The notes under the pieces were generated by a model. The model was given only the letters and a program-made list of their open reading frames with translations. It was not told the origin of the DNA and ran no database searches. Position numbers and translations under genes: made by a program. 64,000 bases of DNA from Isoptericola luteus (GTDB lineage Bacteria; Actinomycetota; Actinomycetes; Actinomycetales; Cellulomonadaceae). Numbering within the stretch: position 1 is the first letter of the stretch; every line of letters begins with the position of its first letter. The stretch covers positions 124,001-188,000 of the forward strand of contig NZ_JAIXCQ010000008.1 of assembly GCF_020297055.1 (NCBI RefSeq). The letters are read 5' to 3'. This document shows, piece after piece, positions 28,374 through 37,500 of this stretch.

Positions 28374-30068
28374 TCAAGCCTCGGTAGGCGGGGGATCGGC
28401 GAGCACGTAGTGCGCTCCTCGTCGCTCGCCCCGCAGCTCGAGGTCGCCGTCGTCGACCATCGACCGTAGCAGCGTCGTAGCGGCTGGTGGAGCGATCGCG
28501 CATAGCTCCGCCGCCGTGGCCCGTGTGATGCTGCCGTGCGCTCGCACGTAGGTGAGCACCATCGGGCGCTGCTGGATGCGGTCGAGTCCGCGGACACGGA
28601 CGTAGCCCGGATCGGAGTGCAGCGCGCGGTAGGTGGCCGCCGAGAGGTGATACCGGCGTCCTCGTCCGGATCCTCGTGGTTCGACAAGACCTGCCTCGAC
28701 CATCTTCGTCAACGAGGCGCGAGCCTCGCCCTCGGTCCTCTGCAGGAGCCGAGCCGCCTCGGCCACGCTGAGATCGCCTTCGCGCCGCAGTTCGTGCAGT
28801 ACCTGGAGGACGGAGAGCGGCATCGGGCCGCCCTGCACCGACTCCTTCTCGAAGACGAACCTGGCCAAGGCAGCGTCGGCGTCGGACGTCGCGAACGACG
28901 CCACGACGGCGTCCGACGTGCTGCGAGAGTAGTCGGGCGCGTCGCGGCCGATGCGCAACGTGCTCTCGAACATCCGAGGGATGCCACGGCCTGTGCGCTC
29001 GACGATCCCGACTCGCTTGAACGCGTCGGCCAGGGTTCGGCTTCGCGGTCGGCTGTGGTCGAGGATGTTGTCCAGCGTGATGCCGCGGGGGAACGAACCA
29101 GGGCTCGAGATCACGACCGCGTCGTCTCCGACCTGGAGCCGCACCGCACCTGTCATCGTGTAGTCGCGGTGCACCAGCGCGTTGGCGATCGCCTCCCGCA
29201 GGGCGAGTTCCGGCACGCGGGGGAGCGCGATGCGTACCAGTCCGGCGTCGACCTCCTCCTCCGTGTTGTAGGGCGAGAAGCGGTTGAACAGCTCTTCCGC
29301 AGACTTGAGCAGTCCTCCGACGACCTGTTCATTGACCTTGACGTCCGAGCCGTGCATGACCTGGAAGAACGTCTCGTGGGTCGGCGCGAAACGCGCGAGC
29401 GCGTCGGCCGTGCCGAAGAGGAGCAGCGCGCCCATGAGCGGTGTCGGCCCGGCCGTTCCGGGCTCAGTGACGCCGAGCGACCGCGCGATCTCGACGTCCG
29501 AGAGCACGGCGAGCGTGCCGTCGCCTGGCTGGCTGGCTGCGAGGCGTCGGAACCGGTCGAACTCGGCCGGGTCCAGGTCGGCCCAGGTCGCACCGTGTAC
29601 GCGAAGCGTCGCGTAGTCGGACTCGCCTGTGCTCGTGGTCCTGCTCAACATCTCGTGCAGGGGGTATGGCGTGCACTCAGGCATCCCGTCGTTGCGGAGC
29701 GCGCGCCGTGTGTAACGGCCAGTCGTGGTGCCGATGGGCGTCGTCGCTTCATCCACCTCGATCGCGGTGACGTCCTGGGATGCGATCGAGAGCAGGGACA
29801 CACGGGTGGAGAGTGGTGGAATCGTCGCGTTGGCGATCGCGGCTTGCACTCGGAACGGGTCCGTCCGACCTCCGTGCCGCGGTCGAGCACCTGTGACGGT
29901 CCCGTCGTCCTCGACCCCGAGGAACAGCACCCCACCGGTGCCGTTGGCCAGGCAAGCCACCGCTTCGGTGAGTTCCCGATCCGCGTAGGCGTGCCGCTGC
30001 TCGCTCTTGAACTCGACCTCGAGAGTCTCGCCCTGAGCGATGAGGTGTGCCGCCTGCTGAGCGTCCAT
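28374..30068 (-). CDS. AlbA_2/Schlafen-domain ATP-binding transcriptional regulator
   Basis: 564 residues. Residues about 13-125 form an AlbA_2 domain (GETLEVEFKSEQRHAYADRELTEAVACLANGTGGVLFLGVEDDG). Residues about 275-370 form an HATPase_c_4-type region (LREAIANALVHRDYTMTGAVRL, VVISSPGSFPRGIT, IVERTGRGIPRMFES). Two winged-helix modules lie at about 415-480 (SVLQVLHELRREGDLSVAEAARLLQR) and 505-560. Such proteins are often predicted regulators, sometimes in defence islands. Two identical 14-bp palindromic sites directly upstream suggest autoregulation. A/T content of its promoter stands out. What it senses is unknown. Confidence 0.85.
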   Translation of the reverse strand: MDAQQAAHLIAQGETLEVEFKSEQRHAYADRELTEAVACLANGTGGVLFLGVEDDGTVTGARPRHGGRTDPFRVQAAIANATIPPLSTRVSLLSIASQDVTAIEVDEATTPIGTTTGRYTRRALRNDGMPECTPYPLHEMLSRTTSTGESDYATLRVHGATWADLDPAEFDRFRRLAASQPGDGTLAVLSDVEIARSLGVTEPGTAGPTPLMGALLLFGTADALARFAPTHETFFQVMHGSDVKVNEQVVGGLLKSAEELFNRFSPYNTEEEVDAGLVRIALPRVPELALREAIANALVHRDYTMTGAVRLQVGDDAVVISSPGSFPRGITLDNILDHSRPRSRTLADAFKRVGIVERTGRGIPRMFESTLRIGRDAPDYSRSTSDAVVASFATSDADAALARFVFEKESVQGGPMPLSVLQVLHELRREGDLSVAEAARLLQRTEGEARASLTKMVEAGLVEPRGSGRGRRYHLSAATYRALHSDPGYVRVRGLDRIQQRPMVLTYVRAHGSITRATAAELCAIAPPAATTLLRSMVDDGDLELRGERRGAHYVLADPPPTEA

Positions 30069-30083
30069 GCCGCTCAGTATGGG

Positions 30084-30128
30084 GAGTTATATAACTTGGA
30101 GCAAGAGGCGGAACGAGTTATATAACTT
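30084..30128. promoter_or_regulatory. Twin identical palindromes upstream of the AlbA_2 regulator
   Basis: GAGTTATATAACTT occurs exactly twice, at 30084-30097 and 30115-30128, each containing the perfect 12-bp palindrome AGTTATATAACT. The spacing is 31 bp, about three turns. Such AT-rich identical sites in GC-rich DNA are very unlikely by chance and probably bind the regulator starting at 30068. Confidence 0.75.
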
Positions 30129-30166
30129 CCATTCCACTGATGCCTGCCTGGCCGGCTCCGCACGGA

Positions 30167-30589
30167 TCAGGGCCGAGCCGCGACCTGGCGCTCACCCCAC
30201 GCGCGGGCGACCTCGGCGCACGCGGCGTGGTGGGCCGGGTCGACGACGAGGACGAGGTTGCCGGCGTGGTCGCTGTACTGCGCCTCGACGTTCACGCCGG
30301 CGTCGGCGAGCAGCGCGGCCACGGTGCCGAGCTGGCCCGGCGTCTCCTGGTCCAGACGCAACATCACGACGTCGTGCAGGCAGGCGGGCCCCAGGCCGGC
30401 GTGCTCGACGGCGTCGCGGGCAGCCGGGCCGTCGAGGACGAGGTAGTGCGCGACGGCGGTCGAGCCGGTCGCGAACACGCCCCCGCCTTCGAGGCTCACC
30501 CCCGCCTCGCCGAGAGCTCGGCCCAGCGCGGCCAGCGTGCCGGGGTGGTGGGCAAGGACGATCTCGAGGTCCTGCATCGTGGTGGTCAT
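30167..30589 (-). CDS. Tandem ACT-domain protein
   Basis: 140 residues from ATG 30589 (a second ATG at 30577 precedes LEIVLAHHPG). Two ACT-like folds are visible: LEIVLAHHPGTLAALGRALGEAGVSLEGGGVFATG (first) and VVMLRLDQETPGQLGTVAALLADAGVNVEAQYSDHAGNLVLVVDP (second). The domain usually binds amino acids as an allosteric signal. It is divergent from an ArsR-type gene with a 64-bp promoter region, but the partner enzyme is unknown. Confidence 0.82.
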   Translation of the reverse strand: MTTTMQDLEIVLAHHPGTLAALGRALGEAGVSLEGGGVFATGSTAVAHYLVLDGPAARDAVEHAGLGPACLHDVVMLRLDQETPGQLGTVAALLADAGVNVEAQYSDHAGNLVLVVDPAHHAACAEVARAWGERQVAARP

Positions 30590-30613
30590 GTCGGCACCGT
30601 ACGGCGGAAACGC

Positions 30614-30629
30614 TTCGGCGGCGGCCGAA
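30614..30629. promoter_or_regulatory. Dyad between the ACT gene and the ArsR-type gene
   Basis: TTCGGC-GGCG-GCCGAA is a perfect inverted repeat 25 bp upstream of both start codons, flanked by GAAACG elements (30607-30612 and 30628-30633). It is a good candidate operator for the ArsR-type protein. Confidence 0.45.
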
Positions 30630-30653
30630 ACGTCGTCGCCGTACCGTGGCCCG

Positions 30654-31385
30654 ATGAGCGTGAGGGTGGGCCACCGGGCGGGCAAGGACGTGAGCGGCAG
30701 GGACTTCACGGCGGTCGGACGCGCCCTGGCGGCGCCGGTGCGGTCCACCGTGCTGAACCTGCTGATCGACGGCAGCAGCAGGCCCGCGGGCGAGCTCGCG
30801 CGCGCCGCGGGCGTGCGGCCGTCGACGGCCAGCGAGCACCTCGCCGCCCTGGTGGACGCCGGCTTCGTGGTGGCGGAGCCGCGCGGGCGGCAGCGGTTCT
30901 TCCGGCTCGCGGACGCCCGCGTCGCCGACGCGCTGGAGACGCTGGGGGAGCTGTGCCCGCCCGCGCCCGTCGTCAGCCTGCGGCAGTCGCGGGAGCAGGC
31001 GCGGCTCGCCCGCGCCCGGCTCTGCTACGACCACCTGGCAGGGCGGCTCGGCGTGGCGGTCACCGACGCCATGGTCGGCCGTGGCTGGCTGGGCGACGGG
31101 CTCGTCGTCACCTCCGCCGGGAGGACTGGCCTCGTGGACAGGGGGGTCGACGTCGACGCGGCCGGGAGCGGTCGTCGCCCGCTCACCCGCGCCTGCCCGG
31201 ACTGGACCGAGCGGCGTGAGCACCTCGCCGGAGCGCTGGGTGCCGCCGTCGCCGGGCGGTTCCTCGCCGCCGGCTGGGTCGCGCGGCGTGGGAGCACGCG
31301 GGGCCTGGCCGTCACCGAGGCGGGGCTGGTGGCGCTCGCGGACGAGTGGGGCGTGCCGGCGGACCTGCTCGACGTTCCCTGCTGA
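30654..31385 (+). CDS. ArsR-type winged-helix regulator
   Basis: 243 residues from ATG 30654. The N-terminal winged helix reads VGRALAAPVRSTVLNLLIDGSSRPAGELARAAGVRPSTASEHLAALVDAGFVVAEPRGRQRFFRLAD (residues about 20-87). The C-terminal half (LCYDHLAGRLGVAVTDAMVGRGWL onward) is the common extension of larger actinobacterial ArsR proteins and may bind a ligand. No ArsR metal-site cysteine pair (CVC) is present, so a small-molecule or redox signal is more likely. Confidence 0.85.
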   Translation: MSVRVGHRAGKDVSGRDFTAVGRALAAPVRSTVLNLLIDGSSRPAGELARAAGVRPSTASEHLAALVDAGFVVAEPRGRQRFFRLADARVADALETLGELCPPAPVVSLRQSREQARLARARLCYDHLAGRLGVAVTDAMVGRGWLGDGLVVTSAGRTGLVDRGVDVDAAGSGRRPLTRACPDWTERREHLAGALGAAVAGRFLAAGWVARRGSTRGLAVTEAGLVALADEWGVPADLLDVPC

Positions 31386-31518
31386 CCTCGGCGCCGAGCC
31401 CCGTGCCCGGGGCGTCCGTTCGCCGCGCGCGATCGCGCTACGTCTGACACCGTCGTAGGTGGCGGTCGTCCGCGAAGGCGCGGGACGGAGCCAGTCACCG
31501 GAGTGCGGGAGGGCACCG

Positions 31519-34500
31519 ATGGTGGAGGGTCACGGGACGGCGCGCCGGTCGGCGCGGCGCCGCAGGAGGCGTCGCGGCAGGCGCCGCTTCAGCAGGGGAT
31601 GGTCGGCGCTCGGGGCCGCCGCGATCGCGCTGCCGATGCTGCTGGTGCCCGCGACCACGGCGTCCGCGGCGGAATGGGGCGGCAGCAAGACCGTCACCAG
31701 CGGGCCGGGCCCGTACGAGCCGGGCGAGAACGTCACGTTTGTCCTGACGTTCTCGTGCTCGGACCCCAACGACGACCCGTGCGCCGACACGACCATGACG
31801 GACCCGCTGCCCGCGCCGCTCGAGATCGTCAGCGCGGACGTCATCAGCGGGGACGGCGAGGTGGTGGCGGACCCCGGCACGAACACCGCCGTCTACACCA
31901 ACCCCGGCGAGATCCCCACGGGCGACCAGGTGCAGATCAGCGTCATCGCGACGGTGCCGCCCGACACACCACGCAGCTTCGACGGCACCGACGTCACGAA
32001 CAGCGCGACGATCGTGTCGGACAACGCTCCCGAACTCCCGGTGGAGGCCGACGTCCCGCTGACGGTGCCGCTGGTTCTCGACTCGGAGACCAGCAAGTCG
32101 ATCGACCCCGAGGGGGCGATCGCGAGCCCCGGCACGACGGCGACCATGACCCTCGGGGGCAGCAACGGCTCCAACGACCCGGTGGACACGCTGGTCCTCC
32201 AGGAGCCGGCGCCGGGGACGGTCCCGAACCCCTTCACGTACCTCGGCTTCACCGGGTTCGGCGACGTCTCGTGGCCCGCCGGCGCGACCTCCGCGGAGGT
32301 GACGTTCGCCTGCGCGGACGGGTCGACGCCGGCGGAGACCACGACCGACGTCGACACGCTCCCCGGCCCGCCCGCCGGGTGCGTGGTCGAGGGCTTCACC
32401 GTCGAGTTCACCGGCGAGATCGAGCAGGGTGCCGCCGCGTCCGTGCCCGTGGTGGTCGAGCAGACCGAGGCCGTCACCGGGCTCACCGCCTCGACGACGG
32501 TGGCGAACACCGTGTCCTCGAACGTCACCGACGCCGAGGGCGGCGCGTCCGAGCCGACGACGGCGAGCGACACGTACGTCATCACGCCGCCGAACAACGC
32601 GGTGACGGCGGCCAAGTCCTTCGACCCGGAAGTGGTGAGCGCCGGCGACCCGACGACGGTCACGATCGGCGCCACGAACGACGGGGACCCGATCACGTCG
32701 ATGACGATCACCGAGCCGTCGCCGGGCACCGACAGCCCCTTCGAGGGCGACGACCCGCTGACGTTCACCGGGTGGGGCACGGACGACGACGGGGACGGCG
32801 TCGGCGACGGCACGGTGCAGTGGCCCACGGGCGCGGACGCCGCGACCGTGACGTACTCCTGCGCCGAGGGCGGCACCGAGGTCGTGGACGCGACGGCTCC
32901 GGACACGCTGCCCGACCCGCCGGCGGGATGCACCGTCGTCGGGTTCGAGGTCGAGTTCACGGGCGAGATCGTCACCGGCGCGACCGCCTCGCTCCCGTTC
33001 ACCGCGGACACCGACCCGGACCAGGCGGAGGACGACGTCCTCCATCCCAACGAGATCACCGCGATCATCCCCAACGCCGAGGACACCGACGCGGCGACCG
33101 TGGAGACGCTCACAGACCGGCTCGCGACGGAGACGACAAAGCAGATCTCCCCGTCGACGTTCCCCGCCCTGCCGGGCCAGACTGTCGTCGTCCAGCTCCC
33201 GTCGCAGCTCCTGCCGTTCGGCGAGGACGGGTCGACGACGAACGCGGACCAGGTGATCGTCCAGGACCCGACCGACCCGACGAGCCCCGACGAGTGGTCC
33301 CAGAACTTCGTGCCGACGAGCGTGCGGTCCACGGACGTGCCGACGGAGTCGACGTTGACGGTCAACTACTGGGACGGCGACTCCTGGGAGCCCGCCCCCG
33401 GATGCACCTTCGTCGGGCCGACGACGGCGAGCTGCGACCTGCCGGACGACGCACAGGGTGTCCAGTTCGTCTACGACTCCACCGGGGACGGGTTCCCCCC
33501 GGGAACGAGCTTCCAGCCGAACTTCACCGCCTCCTACACCGGCCCGACCGACCGGGACGCCCCGATCGAGAACTGCGGCGCCTCGAGCGCATCGTCGGGC
33601 GCGGTGCCGCCGACGGAGCCGGCGGTGGGCTGCGACACGGTGGACCCGTTCCCGGTGCCCACGGACCCGGGCGAGCTGGACTTCATCAGCAAGAACTTCC
33701 TGGGAGAGGACCCGCCTACTGTGCGGGCGCGGACCCAGGACCAGGTGACCGCCGAGATCACCTGGTCCACCAACGGGTTCTCCGGCGTCGACCCGATGGT
33801 GGTGAGTGACATCGCCGACCCCGAGGGAACGGCCGTCGACCAGTCGTTCTACGACGCCTTCGACCTCGTGAGCATCGGGGAGATCGACGCCGGGGTCGAC
33901 CCGCTCATCGAGTACGACGCGATCGTGGGCGTGGAGCTGTACGACGGGTCCACGTGGACCCAGGCGGCGAACTCCACGTGCACGACGGCGACACCCTGTG
34001 ACGGCGGGATGCCGGCCGTGCCGCTCACCGGCGCGGAGCAGGCCTCGACCGTCTCGGTGCGGATCACGTACGTCGAGTCGCCGACCCGGTCGGCGGACGA
34101 CGATCCCACGGTGCCGCACCCCGGCGAGGGCGTGGCCCGCTCCACCCAGGCGGACGGGCGCCACCTGGACCTGACCTTCCAGCTCCGGGACGTACGGCGC
34201 AGCGACGGGGAGCCGGTGCTCGGCTCCACCGAGGGCACCATCTACAACCTGCCGGACGATCCTGGCACGGTCCGCGACACCGCGAGCGGCACCGCCACGT
34301 TCGACGGCACGGACTACACCGACTCGGACCTCGACGACGTCCTCGTCCTCGACCAGCCGGTGAACGTCTCGATCACCAAGGACTGGACCGGTGGCCCGCT
34401 CTCCGTGCCGCCGGACGGCACCCCGGACGAGGCCTACCCGTCGACGCATGCCGTCATCACGTCGACCAACGACTCCGTCCAACGGGTCGACACCCTGCGG

Positions 34501-37500
34501 ATCGCGGAACCGAGCACGGCGAACGACGAGCTGGTCGTCGACCCGGAGACCGCTCCAGGCACGCAGCCGTTCGACGCGTTCACCCTGATCGCCCTCGCGG
34601 TCACCGCACCGGAGGGGACCGGCACCACGACGGTCACGCTGACGTCGGTGGGCGGGGGGACGGCCGACTACACGGAGGCCGAGGCGGAGGCGCTGACGGC
34701 CGCGGACCTCGCCGACGTCGTCGGCGTGGCCGTCGAGTTCGACGGCCGCATCGTCTCGGAGGCGCAAGGCGTGCTGGACCTGACGCTCCAGCTGCGCGAG
34801 CTCGACCGCTACACGGGCGAACGGATCACCGTGGACGGCTACTCCCCGGTGCCGAACAGCGCCGGGACGGAGCTGATCGAGCCGGGCGGCACGGCCGATC
34901 AGCAGCCCCAGGCCTGGGACACCGCGGACATGGAGCTGCAGGACGCCGCGATCTCGATGGTGCAGACCAAGTCGTTCGACCCGACCACGATCGTCGAACC
35001 GGGGTCGGACGCCGAGCCCAACCCGACGTCGGTCCTGACGATCACCGGGCAGCCCACGGGCCCGTCGCGCGCCGTCGAGATGACGCTCACCGACGTCGAC
35101 GGCAGCTTCTGGAACCAGTACGACCTGGTCGGCTTCGGCGGCTCCACCCTGACCGCGCCCATCGACCAGGTCCAGGTCGACGCCTGCGTCAGCGGGACGT
35201 ACGACGAGACGAGCGACACGTTCGCCGACTGCACCTGGACCAACGGCACGCCGTCCGGCGCCTTTGCGCTGCCCGCGGGCGTCGACCCGGCGACAGTCAC
35301 CGGCCTGCGCCTCACCTTCACCCGTGCTGACGGCGCCATCTGGGAGAACCCGGCCAACCCGGTGCAGGCGGTGGACCTCGAGGTCCAGGTGCGCGACACC
35401 CTCCGGTCCGACCCTGGTACCCCGGTGCCGAGCGACCTGGCGCAGAACGACCCGGCCCCCGGCGAGGACGCGCCCGGGATCGCGACCAACGACGTCACCT
35501 CGACGGTGACAGGTGCCGACCTCGTGCCCGACCCGGACGACCCGACAGGCCCGCTGGTCCCCGTGAGCGGCGACGCCGAGGCGACGTCGACCATCACCTA
35601 CCAGCACACGACGAACGGCGTCGAGATCGTCAAGGCCTTCGACGGCGTGATCAGCGGCGGCATCGAGGCTCCGGCTGACGTGTTCCCCATGACCCTCAGC
35701 GTCACCAACTCCGGGAACCGGCCGGTCTACGACCTCGACGTCGTCGACGCCCAGATGCCCGTCGATGCCGAGGGTCCTCAGCTGCGGCTCGCCGAAGACG
35801 TGGACCCGCAGATCACCTATGCGCTCGAGGGCGCGGCGCCCGACCCGGCCAACGGCGACCCGTTGCCCACGACGGAGGCGGGGACCGGCGACCAGGTGAC
35901 CGCCGACGTCGAGGGCGACCTGGAGGCCCTGGAGTTCACGTTCCCGGAGGGGACGGTGCTCGAGGTCGGCCAGACGTACACCATCACGGTCATGGTGCAG
36001 TTCCGGGTCGGGATCGAGCCGCAGACCCTCGTGGAGAACACGGCCGGCGTCACCGGCGACCGTCCCTGGGACGTCTGCCAGAACGAGAACGCGGCGGGGG
36101 AGCCGATCGACGGCACCCTCGACGCCGAGACCGGGCAGTGCCTGGCGAGCGCCGACGTCACGCCGACCGCCGCGGCCACGCTCCAGCAGCGCAAGCTCGT
36201 CCGGGCGACGAGCGACGAGTACCCGCTGGGGATCATCGTCGACCCCGGCCAGTCGGGAGACGTGACCCCCGAGGAGTGCGAGGCGGACGCGGACGGTTTC
36301 TACGCCTACCCCTGCACTCCCGTCGTCCCGCCCGGCCAGAACGAGACCTGGCGCATCCGGGTGGACAACGTCGGCAACCTGCCGATGGACACGCTCGTGC
36401 TCTACGACCGGCTCCCGACGCCCGGTGACACCGGGACCATCACCGACCCCCCGCGCGGTTCCCAGTGGACGCCGGTTCTCACCAACGATCCGCCGCCGGT
36501 GCTGGCCGAGGCGCCGGAGGGGGCGGAGGCGACGTTCTACTACACCACCTCGGACGTCCTCTGCGAGGACGACATCGACACGCCGCTCGACCCGACGTGC
36601 CCGACCGATCCCGCGACGGGCTGGGCGGAGCTCACGGCGGACGTGAGCGAGGACGTCTACTCCCAGGTCACCGCGTTCAAGGCGGTCGTGACCTTCGACG
36701 AGGCCAGCCTCTTCGAGCCGGGCGACTTCGTCGCCCTCGACGGCACCACCACGACCCCGTCCGAGGCTCCCGAGGCGGGGGACGAGTCGATCGCCTGGAA
36801 CTCCGCCGCGGCGGGCGGCATCGTCATCGCGCAGTCGGGCGACCGGTTCAACCAGGTGCCGGCCGAGGGCGTCAAGGTCGGCGTCGCCACGGCGACGGGC
36901 TCCCTCGAGGTGAACAAGGCCGTCACGGGTGACGGCGCGGGGTACGCGCCGGGCACCTTCGACGTGATCGTGCAATGCACGTCGGCGGTGGGGACGTGGG
37001 TCGAGACCGAGCTGGACCCGATCACCGTGACGGTGACACCGGGTGTCTCGGTGACCGTGCCCAACCTGCCGTACGGCGCCGAGTGCACGCTCACGGAGGA
37101 CGACGGCGCCGGGCAGACGGACTTCACCGTCGACCCCGCGTCGGTGACGATCCAGGAGACCGCGGCCGCGGGGATCACCATCACCAACTCGTACGACCTC
37201 GCGAGCCTCGAGCTGTCGAAGGCCGTCGAGAGCGACGCCGTCGACCAGGACGGCGACCCCGTGTCGTACGGGCCGTTCGAGGCCGCGGTGGAGTGCACGT
37301 TCCTCGACGAGGAGGTCGTCGCGGACGGGTACGTGCCCGGCAGCCCGATGGTCGTCGAGCTCTCCGGGGACGGCGCACCCGTGGCGCTCACCGGACTGCC
37401 GGTGAACTCCGCGTGCACGGTGACCGAGACGGTCACCGCCGGTGCCGCCGCGACGTCGATGACCGTCGCGCAGCCTGGCGAGGACCCCGTCACCACCGGC

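Noticed and set aside
31495-36975. 1826-codon antisense frame under the LPXTG gene
   Set aside because: Composition is Arg/Val/Gly/Asp noise mirroring GC-rich codons; the plus strand has signal peptide, repeats and LPXTG anchor.
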